Positions 8,532-16,636 of a stretch of 64,000 bases of DNA are shown here, one piece after another. Position 1 is the stretch's first letter, and every line of letters begins with the position of its first letter. The stretch spans positions 1,550,001 to 1,614,000 of the forward strand of contig NZ_CP009129.1 of NCBI RefSeq assembly GCF_000785555.1, given 5' to 3'. Source of the stretch: Planococcus sp. PAMC 21323 (GTDB taxonomy: Bacteria > Bacillota > Bacilli > Bacillales_A > Planococcaceae). The notes beneath the pieces are model-generated. The model was not told the origin of the DNA. It was given only the letters and a program-made list of their open reading frames with translations, and searched no databases. A program made the translations under genes and the position numbers.

Positions 8532-9530
8532 TTACAAAGCACGCACTGTAGCTCTCTCAAATAGCTCGACATCTCGATTTACATGAAATGATTCCTGCTG
8601 ATTGTAAATAACCAAATCAAATAATCGCTTGATAGCCTCTTGACCTAAATTTGCCAAACTATCAGATGTCCCAACTGACGTCAAAGCAAGCGCTGAATGT
8701 TGTGCCATTTCTGAATTCCCAATCCCAACGATGCTGATGTCATCCGGGATTTGATAACCTGCTTCCTTGTAAAAATCCATAAATTGTAAAGCTATTTCAT
8801 CTGTAGCCGCTACAATTGCGGTGGGTTTTTTCTTCAAGGCTTGCAGGTTTTCAAATGCTTCAAATAAAGAAAACTTATCTAAGTTTGTTACCACTAATCT
8901 TTTTTTGCGGATTTTATAATTAGCTTCTTGTAAGGCTTGTACAAATCCAATAAAGCGATCTTTCGTAGATGGGCTGCTTAACGTACCACCTATCCAAGCA
9001 ATTTCTAAATGACTAGCATTAATTAAGTGCGTAGTAGCCAAATAACCCGCTTCGATATCGTTCAGTCCAATAGAATGTTGGCTTGTTATACCACTTGAAT
9101 TTAATGCAACAAACGGAATAGTTGAATCAATTAATTTCTCATGGGCTACTTTATCAAGTAAAGTAGAAATTATAATGATGCCATCTGGTTTGCTTGACAG
9201 CACAGTTTCATAAGTTTCAAGTTCACGAGATCTAGTAATAAAATGAATCGTTACTTGATAGCCTTGTTCTTGCGCAGTGCGAGTAATTGCAGGAATCGCA
9301 TTTACATATATCGCATCATCTATTGCACTCACAATTAAGGTAATCGTTTTTGTTTTTACCATAGGAACCGCTATTTGTTCGAATGCCTCTGCTGAATAAC
9401 CTAATTCATTCACAGCATTCATAACTCTTTCGTAAGTTGCTCTTTTAACCTGGTCAGGTTTATTCAAAACACGTGAAACTGTAGTTTGTGAGACTCCTGC
9501 ATATTTCGCTACATCTGTAGTAGAAACCAT
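8532..9530 (-). CDS. LacI-family transcriptional regulator
   Basis: A 332-residue LacI/GalR-type repressor. The N-terminal helix-turn-helix TTDVAKYAGVSQTTVSRVLN is followed by the hinge region and a periplasmic-binding-protein-like sugar domain (about residues 60-330). The ligand is unknown. GTAGG lies nine bases before the chosen ATG at 9530; a TTG at 9539 is the alternative start. It is divergent from the arylamine N-acetyltransferase gene, so the shared 150-bp gap probably holds its operator. No sugar transport or catabolic gene is next to it, which is unusual for this family. Confidence 0.9.
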   Translation of the reverse strand: MVSTTDVAKYAGVSQTTVSRVLNKPDQVKRATYERVMNAVNELGYSAEAFEQIAVPMVKTKTITLIVSAIDDAIYVNAIPAITRTAQEQGYQVTIHFITRSRELETYETVLSSKPDGIIIISTLLDKVAHEKLIDSTIPFVALNSSGITSQHSIGLNDIEAGYLATTHLINASHLEIAWIGGTLSSPSTKDRFIGFVQALQEANYKIRKKRLVVTNLDKFSLFEAFENLQALKKKPTAIVAATDEIALQFMDFYKEAGYQIPDDISIVGIGNSEMAQHSALALTSVGTSDSLANLGQEAIKRLFDLVIYNQQESFHVNRDVELFERATVRAL

Positions 9531-9583
9531 TCTTACCAACCTACTTTCTTATTAATTTTTGTTACTACATATATTTGAGTAAA

Positions 9584-9698
9584 GTTATTCATTCGTCAAC
9601 TATATCACAGCCATTCATTTCATGCACAATAAATATTCATAAAATAAATGAGTATGGTTATATTCATTTTGAAGGAGTTTTTTTATTCATGAATAAAA
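9584..9698. promoter_or_regulatory. Divergent control region with repeated TATTCAT motifs
   Basis: TATTCAT occurs at 9586, 9634, 9661 and 9684, with CATTCAT at 9612. The last copy is part of a perfect 18-bp palindrome, TTTTATTCATGAATAAAA (9681-9698), which covers the start codon of the acetyltransferase gene. These may be operators for the adjacent LacI-type regulator or another factor; this is inference. Confidence 0.4.
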
Positions 9699-10444
9699 AT
9701 AAGTACTTAAGTCGATTTTACACGAAACTGAACGTAGATATTAACATTGATACACTCGCTGAACTACAATCTCTTCATATGCAACATATTCCTTTTGAAA
9801 ATTTGGATGTTATTCGCCGGACACCGATTTACTTGAATTTAGAAAGTATATATAAAAAAGTCGTTAATCGCCACCGTGGTGGATATTGTTATGAATTAAA
9901 TGGTTTATTTCATTGGCTTTTGACCGAGCTTGGTTATAATGCAAAATTAGTAGCAGCTACCGTTCAGAAACCCGATGGTACATGGGCAAAAGCTGATACG
10001 CATGCTGCAATTATTGTAGACCTTAACGAGACATATTTAGTGGACGTGGGGTTTGGTGACTCAACTCTGTATCCAGTTTCACTAAGTGAGAGACCACATA
10101 CAGATCATAGTGGGACATATCATATTGAATCTCGTGGAGACGGGTTTTATGATCTACTGCGTAACATTGATGACAATGAAAGAACGTTATATCGATTTTC
10201 TACTACAGAAAAACAACTTATCGATTTTCACGAAGGCTGTGTTTATAATCAAGTGTCGAAAAGCTCTACTTTTACACACGATGACTTAGTAACAATTGCC
10301 ACTCCAAGAGGAAGAATTACGTTGTCTGGTACTCAATTCATTCAATCCGATAGAGATAAGAAATTAAAGAAGGATTTAACTGCTGAGGAAAAGCAACTTG
10401 TCCTCAAAACAGCATTTGGTATTTATCCAGAATCGTTAAATTAG
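9689..10444 (+). CDS. Arylamine N-acetyltransferase
   Basis: A 251-residue NAT family enzyme that transfers acetyl from acetyl-CoA to arylamines through a Cys-His-Asp triad. The cysteine is in RGGYCYELN (about residue 68), the histidine in DTHAAIIV (about 108) and the aspartate in VDVGFGD (about 123). The ATG at 9689 is preceded by GAAGGAG; the open frame extends further upstream to 9575 but that part has no ribosome binding site. Cytosolic. Divergent from the LacI-type regulator, and closed by a terminator. Confidence 0.92.
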   Translation: MNKNKYLSRFYTKLNVDINIDTLAELQSLHMQHIPFENLDVIRRTPIYLNLESIYKKVVNRHRGGYCYELNGLFHWLLTELGYNAKLVAATVQKPDGTWAKADTHAAIIVDLNETYLVDVGFGDSTLYPVSLSERPHTDHSGTYHIESRGDGFYDLLRNIDDNERTLYRFSTTEKQLIDFHEGCVYNQVSKSSTFTHDDLVTIATPRGRITLSGTQFIQSDRDKKLKKDLTAEEKQLVLKTAFGIYPESLN

Positions 10445-10463
10445 TATATATTATTTTAGATTA

Positions 10464-10496
10464 AAAAAATCCACGCTTCTAAAGCGTGGATTTTTT
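10464..10496. terminator. Bidirectional terminator
   Basis: AAAAATCCACGCTT and AAGCGTGGATTTTT form a perfect stem around CTA, shared by the convergent acetyltransferase and lipoprotein genes. Confidence 0.85.
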
Positions 10497-10500
10497 AGGG

Positions 10501-11448
10501 TTATTTGAACACTTCTGGATAAACTGTTTTAGCGACTAGTTCAACGGCTTCCCCAATTCTTGGTCCAGGACGTGAGGTAATATCTGAATCTAGGTAAAAG
10601 ACTTGATCGTTTTTGATCGCATCAATATCCCCCCAACCTTCTCGTGCTTTTATTTCTTCAATTGGATCTTCTGTATAAGATACGGTCGTAGTAATGGTTT
10701 TCGGGTTGCGCTTGATTACTTCCTCTTCCGAAATTTTTGGCCATCCTTCAAGGTCACCAAAAAGATTTTCCACATTCGCGTGATTCAAAATTTCTTGTTG
10801 GAAGGTTTTTTGACCTGTTGTGTAAAGTTCTGGAGAAGGACTAATTTCGAAATACAATTGTTTTTTCTCGTCAACTGCTTCTACTTTATTTTGCACTTCT
10901 TCAATTTGTTGCTGAATCGAGCGATTTAACTCTTCCCCTTTGTCCTCTAGACCCATAACGGTAGAGATTTGTTCAATATCACCATACACATCTTCAAAAG
11001 ATTGAGCAGATTCGATAACAAAGACAGCTATTCCTGCAGTTTCTAATTCTTCGTATCCAGTAGGTGCACCTGTCGAGTACCCAATTACCACATCCGGTTC
11101 TAATTCAATAATACGTTCCGCATTAAAGACAACAGAGTCCGAAACGCGCTCAACTTCAGCCGCTTCTGCTGGATAATTATCGTAATCAGTCGCTCCAATT
11201 ACTTTTTCGCCTGCTCCGATTTCATATAAAATTTCGGTATTACTTGGGATTAAAGATACAACTGTTTCTGGTACTGTTTCGAACGTTAATTCATTGTCTA
11301 AATCATCGATAACAGTATAACTTGTTTGTTTTTCAACTTCGGTTGCCGAATCTGTTTCTACTTCTTCCGTTACATCAGATTGACAAGCTCCTAGCGTTAA
11401 AGCAATTGTTCCAATCGTTAAATACTTGAATAATGAAATTTTCATCAT
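10501..11448 (-). CDS. Cobalamin-type ABC transporter binding lipoprotein (BtuF-like)
   Basis: A 315-residue substrate-binding lipoprotein of the helical-backbone class used for cobalamin and ferric siderophores. It has a lipobox, TLGACQSD, with the lipidated cysteine near residue 22. After it come ETVVSLIPSNTEILYEIG and an ERIIELEPDVVIGYS block, which is typical of BtuF. Its ATG overlaps the stop of the upstream adenosyltransferase-like gene by 4 bases (ATGA), and the whole unit sits behind a cobalamin riboswitch, so cobalamin or cobinamide is the best-supported ligand. The partner permease and ATPase are not in the window. Confidence 0.88.
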   Translation of the reverse strand: MMKISLFKYLTIGTIALTLGACQSDVTEEVETDSATEVEKQTSYTVIDDLDNELTFETVPETVVSLIPSNTEILYEIGAGEKVIGATDYDNYPAEAAEVERVSDSVVFNAERIIELEPDVVIGYSTGAPTGYEELETAGIAVFVIESAQSFEDVYGDIEQISTVMGLEDKGEELNRSIQQQIEEVQNKVEAVDEKKQLYFEISPSPELYTTGQKTFQQEILNHANVENLFGDLEGWPKISEEEVIKRNPKTITTTVSYTEDPIEEIKAREGWGDIDAIKNDQVFYLDSDITSRPGPRIGEAVELVAKTVYPEVFK

Positions 11449-11990
11449 TTATTGGCCACTTCTTTCTTTTTAGGTCTTGTTGGATAAGATTTACTAACAA
11501 AAGGTATTTCTTCAATACCTTGATATTGATTAATATATACGGCCATTGTAAAAAGGACATTAGCTAAAAGGTGAGTATAATTGAACAAAATTTCCGGTAC
11601 ATCTCGTTCTAAACTCACTATGTGTAACGCACGTACTGACTTTTTGGCTTCACTTCGACAAACATGCAACACACACGCGGCATGAGTACCTTGAGGTAAA
11701 ACAAAATTGCCGATTTTATCTTTTGTGCAGTTTACATAATAATCATACATATTACTTAGTTGGTTTAAATCATCTTCTTGGATGGCTATTTTGCCACGTA
11801 CAGAGCCATTTAAATGATAGACTTTCGGTTGAAGTATTTGTAAATCTCGCTGTACTACAGTTATGTCTTTAGTTAAGGATAGTGCTTCTCCAATACGTGT
11901 GGTCAAGGAATCCGTTCTAATTTCAAAATCTACTGTAGACGCGGCTTCACGCATAAATGGATAGCAAAGATACCTCATGTCTTTTTTCAT
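11445..11990 (-). CDS. Divergent cobalamin adenosyltransferase-like protein
   Basis: A 181-residue protein that looks like the helical part of PduO-type ATP:cob(I)alamin adenosyltransferases: RIGEALSLT, the VLPQGTHAACVLHVCR segment (family: FILPGGT...LHVARTVCRRAER) and the following EAKKSVRAL helix. The usual N-terminal TKxGDxGxT ATP-binding strand is not recognisable; the protein begins YLCYPFMREAASTVDFEI instead. It could be an active divergent enzyme or a cobalamin-binding or handling paralogue. It is the first gene after the cobalamin riboswitch and is coupled to the BtuF-like gene. The ATG follows GAGGTG. Confidence 0.72.
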   Translation of the reverse strand: MKKDMRYLCYPFMREAASTVDFEIRTDSLTTRIGEALSLTKDITVVQRDLQILQPKVYHLNGSVRGKIAIQEDDLNQLSNMYDYYVNCTKDKIGNFVLPQGTHAACVLHVCRSEAKKSVRALHIVSLERDVPEILFNYTHLLANVLFTMAVYINQYQGIEEIPFVSKSYPTRPKKKEVANK

Positions 11991-12041
11991 CTCTTCACCT
12001 CACTTTTGTTTGGTGAAAATCGCTGCATTGAACGCTCTCGA

Positions 12042-12079
12042 AAACAACAAAAAGCCGCCCTCAAAAGAGGACGGCGGCA
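12042..12079 (-). terminator. Riboswitch-controlled terminator
   Basis: GCCGCC(CTC) and (GAG)GACGGCGGC form a strong hairpin; on the minus strand it is followed by TTTTTGTTGTTTTC. It lies between the cobalamin aptamer and the first gene, where a transcription-attenuating expression platform is expected. Confidence 0.8.
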
Positions 12080-12170
12080 TAGCTATTTAAAGACATATTT
12101 TATCAGTCAAAAATAGAAACGTTGCCGTATGATCCTCTTATCTTCCGAAGAGTAAAAATACGTTCAAAAA

Positions 12171-12345
12171 AAGGTAGGTCTCCTGGCTTGTGCGTTGTTT
12201 TACTTTAAGAACCTTCCCATTTAGTTAACCTAAACAGTGGCATTTTCTTATTTCATACGCACTTACAGTTGCGGAAACAGCCTCGGAATTTAACCGAGTT
12301 CCCTGTTATGCTGACGAAGCAGCACCTTTTTTCTGCATGATTATT
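12171..12345 (-). ncRNA. Cobalamin riboswitch aptamer
   Basis: On the minus strand the region carries the B12 box AGCCAGGAGACCTACCT (12171-12188) and the conserved ATGCCACTG element (about 12237-12246), with the expected paired arms and the GGTGCT...CAGGGAA 5' part. These match the AdoCbl riboswitch consensus. A terminator 90 bases downstream and then the adenosyltransferase-like and BtuF-like genes make it a negative switch: cobalamin binding should favour termination. Confidence 0.95.
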
Positions 12346-12399
12346 CACTTGCTTTCAGTGTATCATATTTCATAAGACAAAAGACATACAGGAAATCAT

Positions 12400-13353
12400 T
12401 TATTCCTGATCTATCAACAATTTTATCTTCCTCGGTTCTGCAAAAACAATTCGTTTATGCCACCTGAAATAGGTAGCGTGTTCGGGAGATACCGATATTT
12501 TCATCCCTTTTCTTAAGCGGTAGATTGGAAACTGATCTTCTGGAATCTTCTTAGAGATATGAAGTCGTCCTCCACCGGTAAAAGCAATATGTCCGGCAGA
12601 ATACAATGCGCTATGGTTGGCGCAAAGCACTACCCCATTATAGGGGTCTAGTCGTTCGACATCAGAGCTGTCTTTCCATGGTTTAGCATGCGTTGCTCGC
12701 AATACATCACTAATTGCTATTCCACAAAGCGGACACTCTCCATTCCAAAGTGGCAATAAACTTTCTCTGAATTGCTGTTTGCCTCTACGCATCTTTGTTT
12801 TAATTTCAAGTTCGGCTTCCGCGATTAAGCTGAGTAACGGATTGTACTCAGTTTTTTTAATCACTTCCATCGATAATTCCAATTGTTCTACTTCTACCGT
12901 AAAAATGTTTAACGAACTAATCAATTCTAAAAACTTTATTGCCAATTCTTCGTTACATGGATATAAATAACCCGAGTTTCCACCAGCATCTTCTTGGAAC
13001 GCTGAATATTTTACCGGCAATAAAGGTTCGATTTCTTTAAAGAACGCTTTAATCGGTAATGGATTTTCTAATTCTCGGTAAACCGTGTAAGCTATGAACG
13101 CCTCTTCATAGCCTCTAGATTGATCTTCGAGTTTTTTTAGTTTAGCCCCTTTTATACAATCCTCACGTACGCGACTAATGGCAACGACAAATCCTTTAAC
13201 ATAATGAAAGACAAGATCGCCTTTTTTCACTTCTTGCATTCGATTCCATGAATGTGGAACCATCCCGGACTTATCTACCTGAGGTGTCCAAAGCACACCG
13301 GCATTCTGTTCAGCATGATAAGTCTCTCCTTGCATAACGATAAAACTATTCAT
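12400..13353 (-). CDS. Fusion of EVE/PUA-like domain with HNH endonuclease
   Basis: A 317-residue two-part protein. The C-terminal half has an HNH_2-type nuclease: CPLCG (about 210), THAKPW with the catalytic histidine (about 224), NGVVLCANH (about 242) and SAGHIAF. The N-terminal ~140 residues (VLWTPQVDKSG, VKKGDLVFHYVKGFVVAIS) resemble the EVE/PUA-like fold that reads modified bases. Such fusions are known as modification-dependent (type IV) restriction enzymes, so a defence role is plausible. The N-terminal fold is assigned from pattern only. No methyltransferase is adjacent. The ATG follows AGGAGG. Confidence 0.75.
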   Translation of the reverse strand: MNSFIVMQGETYHAEQNAGVLWTPQVDKSGMVPHSWNRMQEVKKGDLVFHYVKGFVVAISRVREDCIKGAKLKKLEDQSRGYEEAFIAYTVYRELENPLPIKAFFKEIEPLLPVKYSAFQEDAGGNSGYLYPCNEELAIKFLELISSLNIFTVEVEQLELSMEVIKKTEYNPLLSLIAEAELEIKTKMRRGKQQFRESLLPLWNGECPLCGIAISDVLRATHAKPWKDSSDVERLDPYNGVVLCANHSALYSAGHIAFTGGGRLHISKKIPEDQFPIYRLRKGMKISVSPEHATYFRWHKRIVFAEPRKIKLLIDQE

Positions 13354-13484
13354 AACTGCCTCCTAATAATGGTCATACTTTATTTACTTTATATGTAGTA
13401 AAATCTATTATGCTATAGTAGTTTACACTTTCTATTTTAACCTAAATATTAAACTTATGCTTTCTCAAATCTTTAGTCAAAAAA

Positions 13485-13512
13485 AACAACCACTTGAATC
13501 AGTGGCTGTTTT
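13485..13512 (-). terminator. Terminator of the GGDEF gene
   Basis: AACAACCACT and AGTGGCTGTT form a stem overlapping the stop region; a T run follows on the minus strand. Confidence 0.6.
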
Positions 13513-14627
13513 TATGCTTCGATCGCTTCTATTTGCGTTACTTCATCAAAAATCGTAACTTGATTTCTACCGCTCCGCTTGGATTGGAACAACGCCTTAT
13601 CTGCTTCACCAATAAGTTGGTCTAAGGTTTTATCCGCTGAGCTTAAGCTAACTCCCAAGGAAACCGTCAAATTCCCTTTTGGTTGTAATTGTTGTCCATC
13701 AAATGGATATTTTTCGATAGCTGAGCGAACTTTATCTGCTATTTCTAAGGTTATGTCCTCACCAAATGGCTGAGTAATACATAGTATAAATTCCTCTCCA
13801 CCATAACGTGCTACATAGTCATTTGGACGAATATTGTCTTTCATCAATTGACCAATTGAGCGTAAGACAGTATCCCCTTTTTGATGACCATGTGTATCGT
13901 TATAGGTTTTAAAAGAGTCAACATCTAACATAATAATAGCCAGTGGAACATCTTTAGAAATCAACTTTTGAATTTCTGCTCTGAAAAAACGCATATTGGG
14001 CAGCTGTGTCAGTGGATCTTGATTAGAGTTAATCTCCAGTTCTTTTCGTAACAAGATATGATGAATTTCGCCATTTGACATTAAGCCCATTACGAGTACA
14101 GCTATAGCAGCGAATGCAGACATTAACAATATAATAGATAGCGGTGCCGGCGTAGAAACAAACATAAAGATAGATTTCACTACCTCAAAGACTAAGAGAC
14201 CTATCATCATTCGTTTAATATCAAGTACTGCAAAAAACTTGTTCGTTTTTAGCTTGTTGCGAAATAAACTTCCCACTAAGACTGGTAAAACAATTGACTG
14301 CAAAATTCCGATTATCACTGTTGGACCACCAAGAGATAGGCGATAAATAGATGGGAAAATTGCAGATAATATCCCTAGTTTCCAGCCGCCTACATAAGAA
14401 ATAAAATAAAGTGCTACTTCTCGCAAATCAAGCCTCATACCCATATAAAAATAAGGTTTGTACATAACTGAAAATGTCAAAAAGCTAGTAAATGCAACAA
14501 TTAATAACATCAGTCGCTTTGATTCAGTCAATTCAGGGAATAATAATTCCTTTGTTTTTAATGCTAAATACAATAATGCAATAATTAATGCCATATTCTC
14601 GAGAAAGAAAAAAAGCATCGTCCCCAT
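13512..14627 (-). CDS. Membrane diguanylate cyclase (5TM-LYT plus GGDEF)
   Basis: A 371-residue protein. Residues 1-190 hold five to six membrane helices of the LytS/YhcK-type 5TMR_LYT sensor (YFMGMRLDLREV, GGWKLGILSAIFPS). Residues 200-360 form a GGDEF domain with an intact GGEEF active-site signature, DVDSFKTYNDTHGHQKGD metal-binding motif and ADKALFQSKRSGRNQV. It should make cyclic di-GMP from GTP in response to an unknown membrane or small-molecule cue. The RxxD inhibitory site is not obvious. The ATG follows AGGAG. Monocistronic. Confidence 0.92.
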   Translation of the reverse strand: MGTMLFFFLENMALIIALLYLALKTKELLFPELTESKRLMLLIVAFTSFLTFSVMYKPYFYMGMRLDLREVALYFISYVGGWKLGILSAIFPSIYRLSLGGPTVIIGILQSIVLPVLVGSLFRNKLKTNKFFAVLDIKRMMIGLLVFEVVKSIFMFVSTPAPLSIILLMSAFAAIAVLVMGLMSNGEIHHILLRKELEINSNQDPLTQLPNMRFFRAEIQKLISKDVPLAIIMLDVDSFKTYNDTHGHQKGDTVLRSIGQLMKDNIRPNDYVARYGGEEFILCITQPFGEDITLEIADKVRSAIEKYPFDGQQLQPKGNLTVSLGVSLSSADKTLDQLIGEADKALFQSKRSGRNQVTIFDEVTQIEAIEA

Positions 14628-14726
14628 TCAAACAACTCCTAAAAATCTATACTAATAACATTTTACAATTTATATGTCAAAAAATATAGATAAAACACAA
14701 TATTATACAAGAATCTACTTAAAAAA

Positions 14727-14768
14727 ACCTCTTTGGCCATCACTTTCGTGAATAGCTAGAGAGGGTTA
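14727..14768 (-). terminator. Weak terminator after the GNAT gene
   Basis: AACCTCTTT and AGAGAGGGTT can pair imperfectly around a long loop, followed on the minus strand by TTTTTTT. Confidence 0.4.
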
Positions 14769-15272
14769 TTGGATTGAGGCATGTTTCAATAGTTTAGCCA
14801 TGTATAATTCGTTAGCATATTCTCCGTCCATGCAAATTGAATCACGTTTGACTCCTTCTACGATAAAGCCCATTTTTTTATACAAAGCAATAGCTGCTGT
14901 ATTTTTCTCTAGTACGGTCAATTCAATGCGATGAAGCATTTTGTCAATCGCCCAGGTCTCCACTGCCCGCAATAACTGAGTTCCCGTTCCTTTGGCCCTA
15001 CAGTGCTGATGAACGCCTATCACGAGGTAAACCGAATGCTGTTTTCGTTTTACCGTATCTCCTATAGCGAATAAATAACCTATTAAGTCAGTTTGTTCTT
15101 CCGCTACAAATACGACTGTCTCTTCGCTTGAACTAGTGAGGCGTTTTTCAAGTTGTTCACTTGTCGTTTGTCGTTCGCCTGGTTCATATAACATATGCTT
15201 CGACTCTTCTACATGTTTCATTAGAACGATCAGTCGCTCCGCATCCGTTGGAATTGCTTTTCTAATAATCAT
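14766..15272 (-). CDS. GNAT-family N-acetyltransferase
   Basis: A 168-residue GNAT fold protein. The acetyl-CoA-binding motif RAKGTGTQLLRAVETWA is near residue 97 and the closing ALYKKMGFIVEG near 138 is typical of RimI/YhhY-like members. Acceptor unknown. The start is set at ATG 15272 by AAGGAG; the frame runs open further upstream into the MFS gene. It begins 17 bases after the MFS stop, so the two form an operon. Confidence 0.87.
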   Translation of the reverse strand: MIIRKAIPTDAERLIVLMKHVEESKHMLYEPGERQTTSEQLEKRLTSSSEETVVFVAEEQTDLIGYLFAIGDTVKRKQHSVYLVIGVHQHCRAKGTGTQLLRAVETWAIDKMLHRIELTVLEKNTAAIALYKKMGFIVEGVKRDSICMDGEYANELYMAKLLKHASIQ

Positions 15273-15288
15273 GACTTTTCTCCTTACA

Positions 15289-16539
15289 TTATGATATGGC
15301 TTCTGTTCTGACTTGCTCTTTTTTAGATTTTCTAACAAACAAACCTGTATAAACAAGTAATGTACCAATCATCAACAATACGCCCATATAGACAGACATC
15401 ATGGTTGGAATAAGAAATGCACCAATAATAATAGTTAATCGTGCTAACATATCTGCACCGCTAAATGAAATATTAGAAAAAGCGGAATACGAACCTCTTT
15501 TATCTTCTGGAATCATGTTAGCGATTTCTGCATTACGAACAGGTGAATAAACCAATTCACCAATTGTTCCAATAAAATTAAACAGTATTAATAAATACCA
15601 ACTATTCGCTGAAGTGATTGTGACATAGCCTATGCTGTATAGAAAAAGACCTGCTAACAATACGTGCCGCTTAGCATAACGATCTGTGTATTTGTTTACT
15701 ATAAATGTCAAAAAAACGACGAGCAACATGTTTTGGATATTCAACAAACTTAACATGCGAACACCCGCAACTGCAAAATCACCTATCATAAATGTCTCAA
15801 AGCTTTCAGCCAGTCGAACACCTATATAACTATTCAACGAGAATTCTGCTGAGAAAATAAACATAGAACCAATCACTACTTTAACAAAAGGACGATCTTG
15901 AAATGCAACTTTGTAGTTTTGCATTAAATCGATCACTACGTTTTGGTGTCGTTTTTTCAAGGTTTGAACTTGTTCAACTTTTAGCCAAATGTGATAAGCA
16001 ATTGGCAAGCAAGCAGAAGTCACAGTTAACATGATAAATAATTCGATTTGATGATTTAAATACAATAATCCTCCGAGTGCAGCACCAATCGCCATTGATA
16101 AGTTAACAAGCCAGTAATCAACTGCATAAATTGCTTTGCGATTTTCTGGTGTCGTTGAATCGATAATGATTGCATGCATCGCTGGACGCCCTATGCTACT
16201 TGTAACAATAAATAAGACATATGCCAGTGCAAACAAGCCAATCCATCTATCTGTCGGAAACAGACTCACTGCCATTAGTAAAAACATAATTGCACTCAGT
16301 GAAGATGTCATCACTAACACTATTTTTCTAGGAAAGCGATCTGAAATATACCCCCCGATCATATTAACAAAAAAGCCAATAAATACAGTAATGATCAAAA
16401 ATGATCCTGCCCACACTTTACTCATTTCCTGTGCAAAGAAAAGAGCCATGAATGGCATAACAGCTGATGCGACTGCCCGATTAAAAAATGAAGTGATCAA
16501 ACGAACTTTAATATTTTGTGGATAGTCTTTCCATTTCAT
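15289..16539 (-). CDS. MFS transporter
   Basis: A 416-residue major facilitator protein with about 12 membrane helices. The loop 2-3 motif GGYISDRFPRK (MFS motif A) lies near residue 62. It begins after AAAGGGGG and is divergent from an SgrR-like regulator, an arrangement reminiscent of the enterobacterial SgrR/SetA sugar-efflux pair; a role as an exporter of sugar phosphates or related solutes is inferred from this context. Co-transcribed with the GNAT gene. Confidence 0.87.
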   Translation of the reverse strand: MKWKDYPQNIKVRLITSFFNRAVASAVMPFMALFFAQEMSKVWAGSFLIITVFIGFFVNMIGGYISDRFPRKIVLVMTSSLSAIMFLLMAVSLFPTDRWIGLFALAYVLFIVTSSIGRPAMHAIIIDSTTPENRKAIYAVDYWLVNLSMAIGAALGGLLYLNHQIELFIMLTVTSACLPIAYHIWLKVEQVQTLKKRHQNVVIDLMQNYKVAFQDRPFVKVVIGSMFIFSAEFSLNSYIGVRLAESFETFMIGDFAVAGVRMLSLLNIQNMLLVVFLTFIVNKYTDRYAKRHVLLAGLFLYSIGYVTITSANSWYLLILFNFIGTIGELVYSPVRNAEIANMIPEDKRGSYSAFSNISFSGADMLARLTIIIGAFLIPTMMSVYMGVLLMIGTLLVYTGLFVRKSKKEQVRTEAIS

Positions 16540-16636
16540 CTTGTCAGCCCCCTTTGTCTTATGTATATTAAACTAGACAATAAAAACTAAAAATAGACAA
16601 TTTTTAAAAATATGTCCACTTTTAGGAGGAGGTATT
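16540..16636. promoter_or_regulatory. Divergent promoter region with two TAGACAAT repeats
   Basis: TAGACAAT occurs at 16574-16581 and 16594-16601, exactly 20 bp apart, about two DNA turns, within the 97-bp gap between the MFS gene and the SgrR-like gene. The repeat and spacing suggest a binding site, perhaps for the SgrR-like protein itself. Confidence 0.45.
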
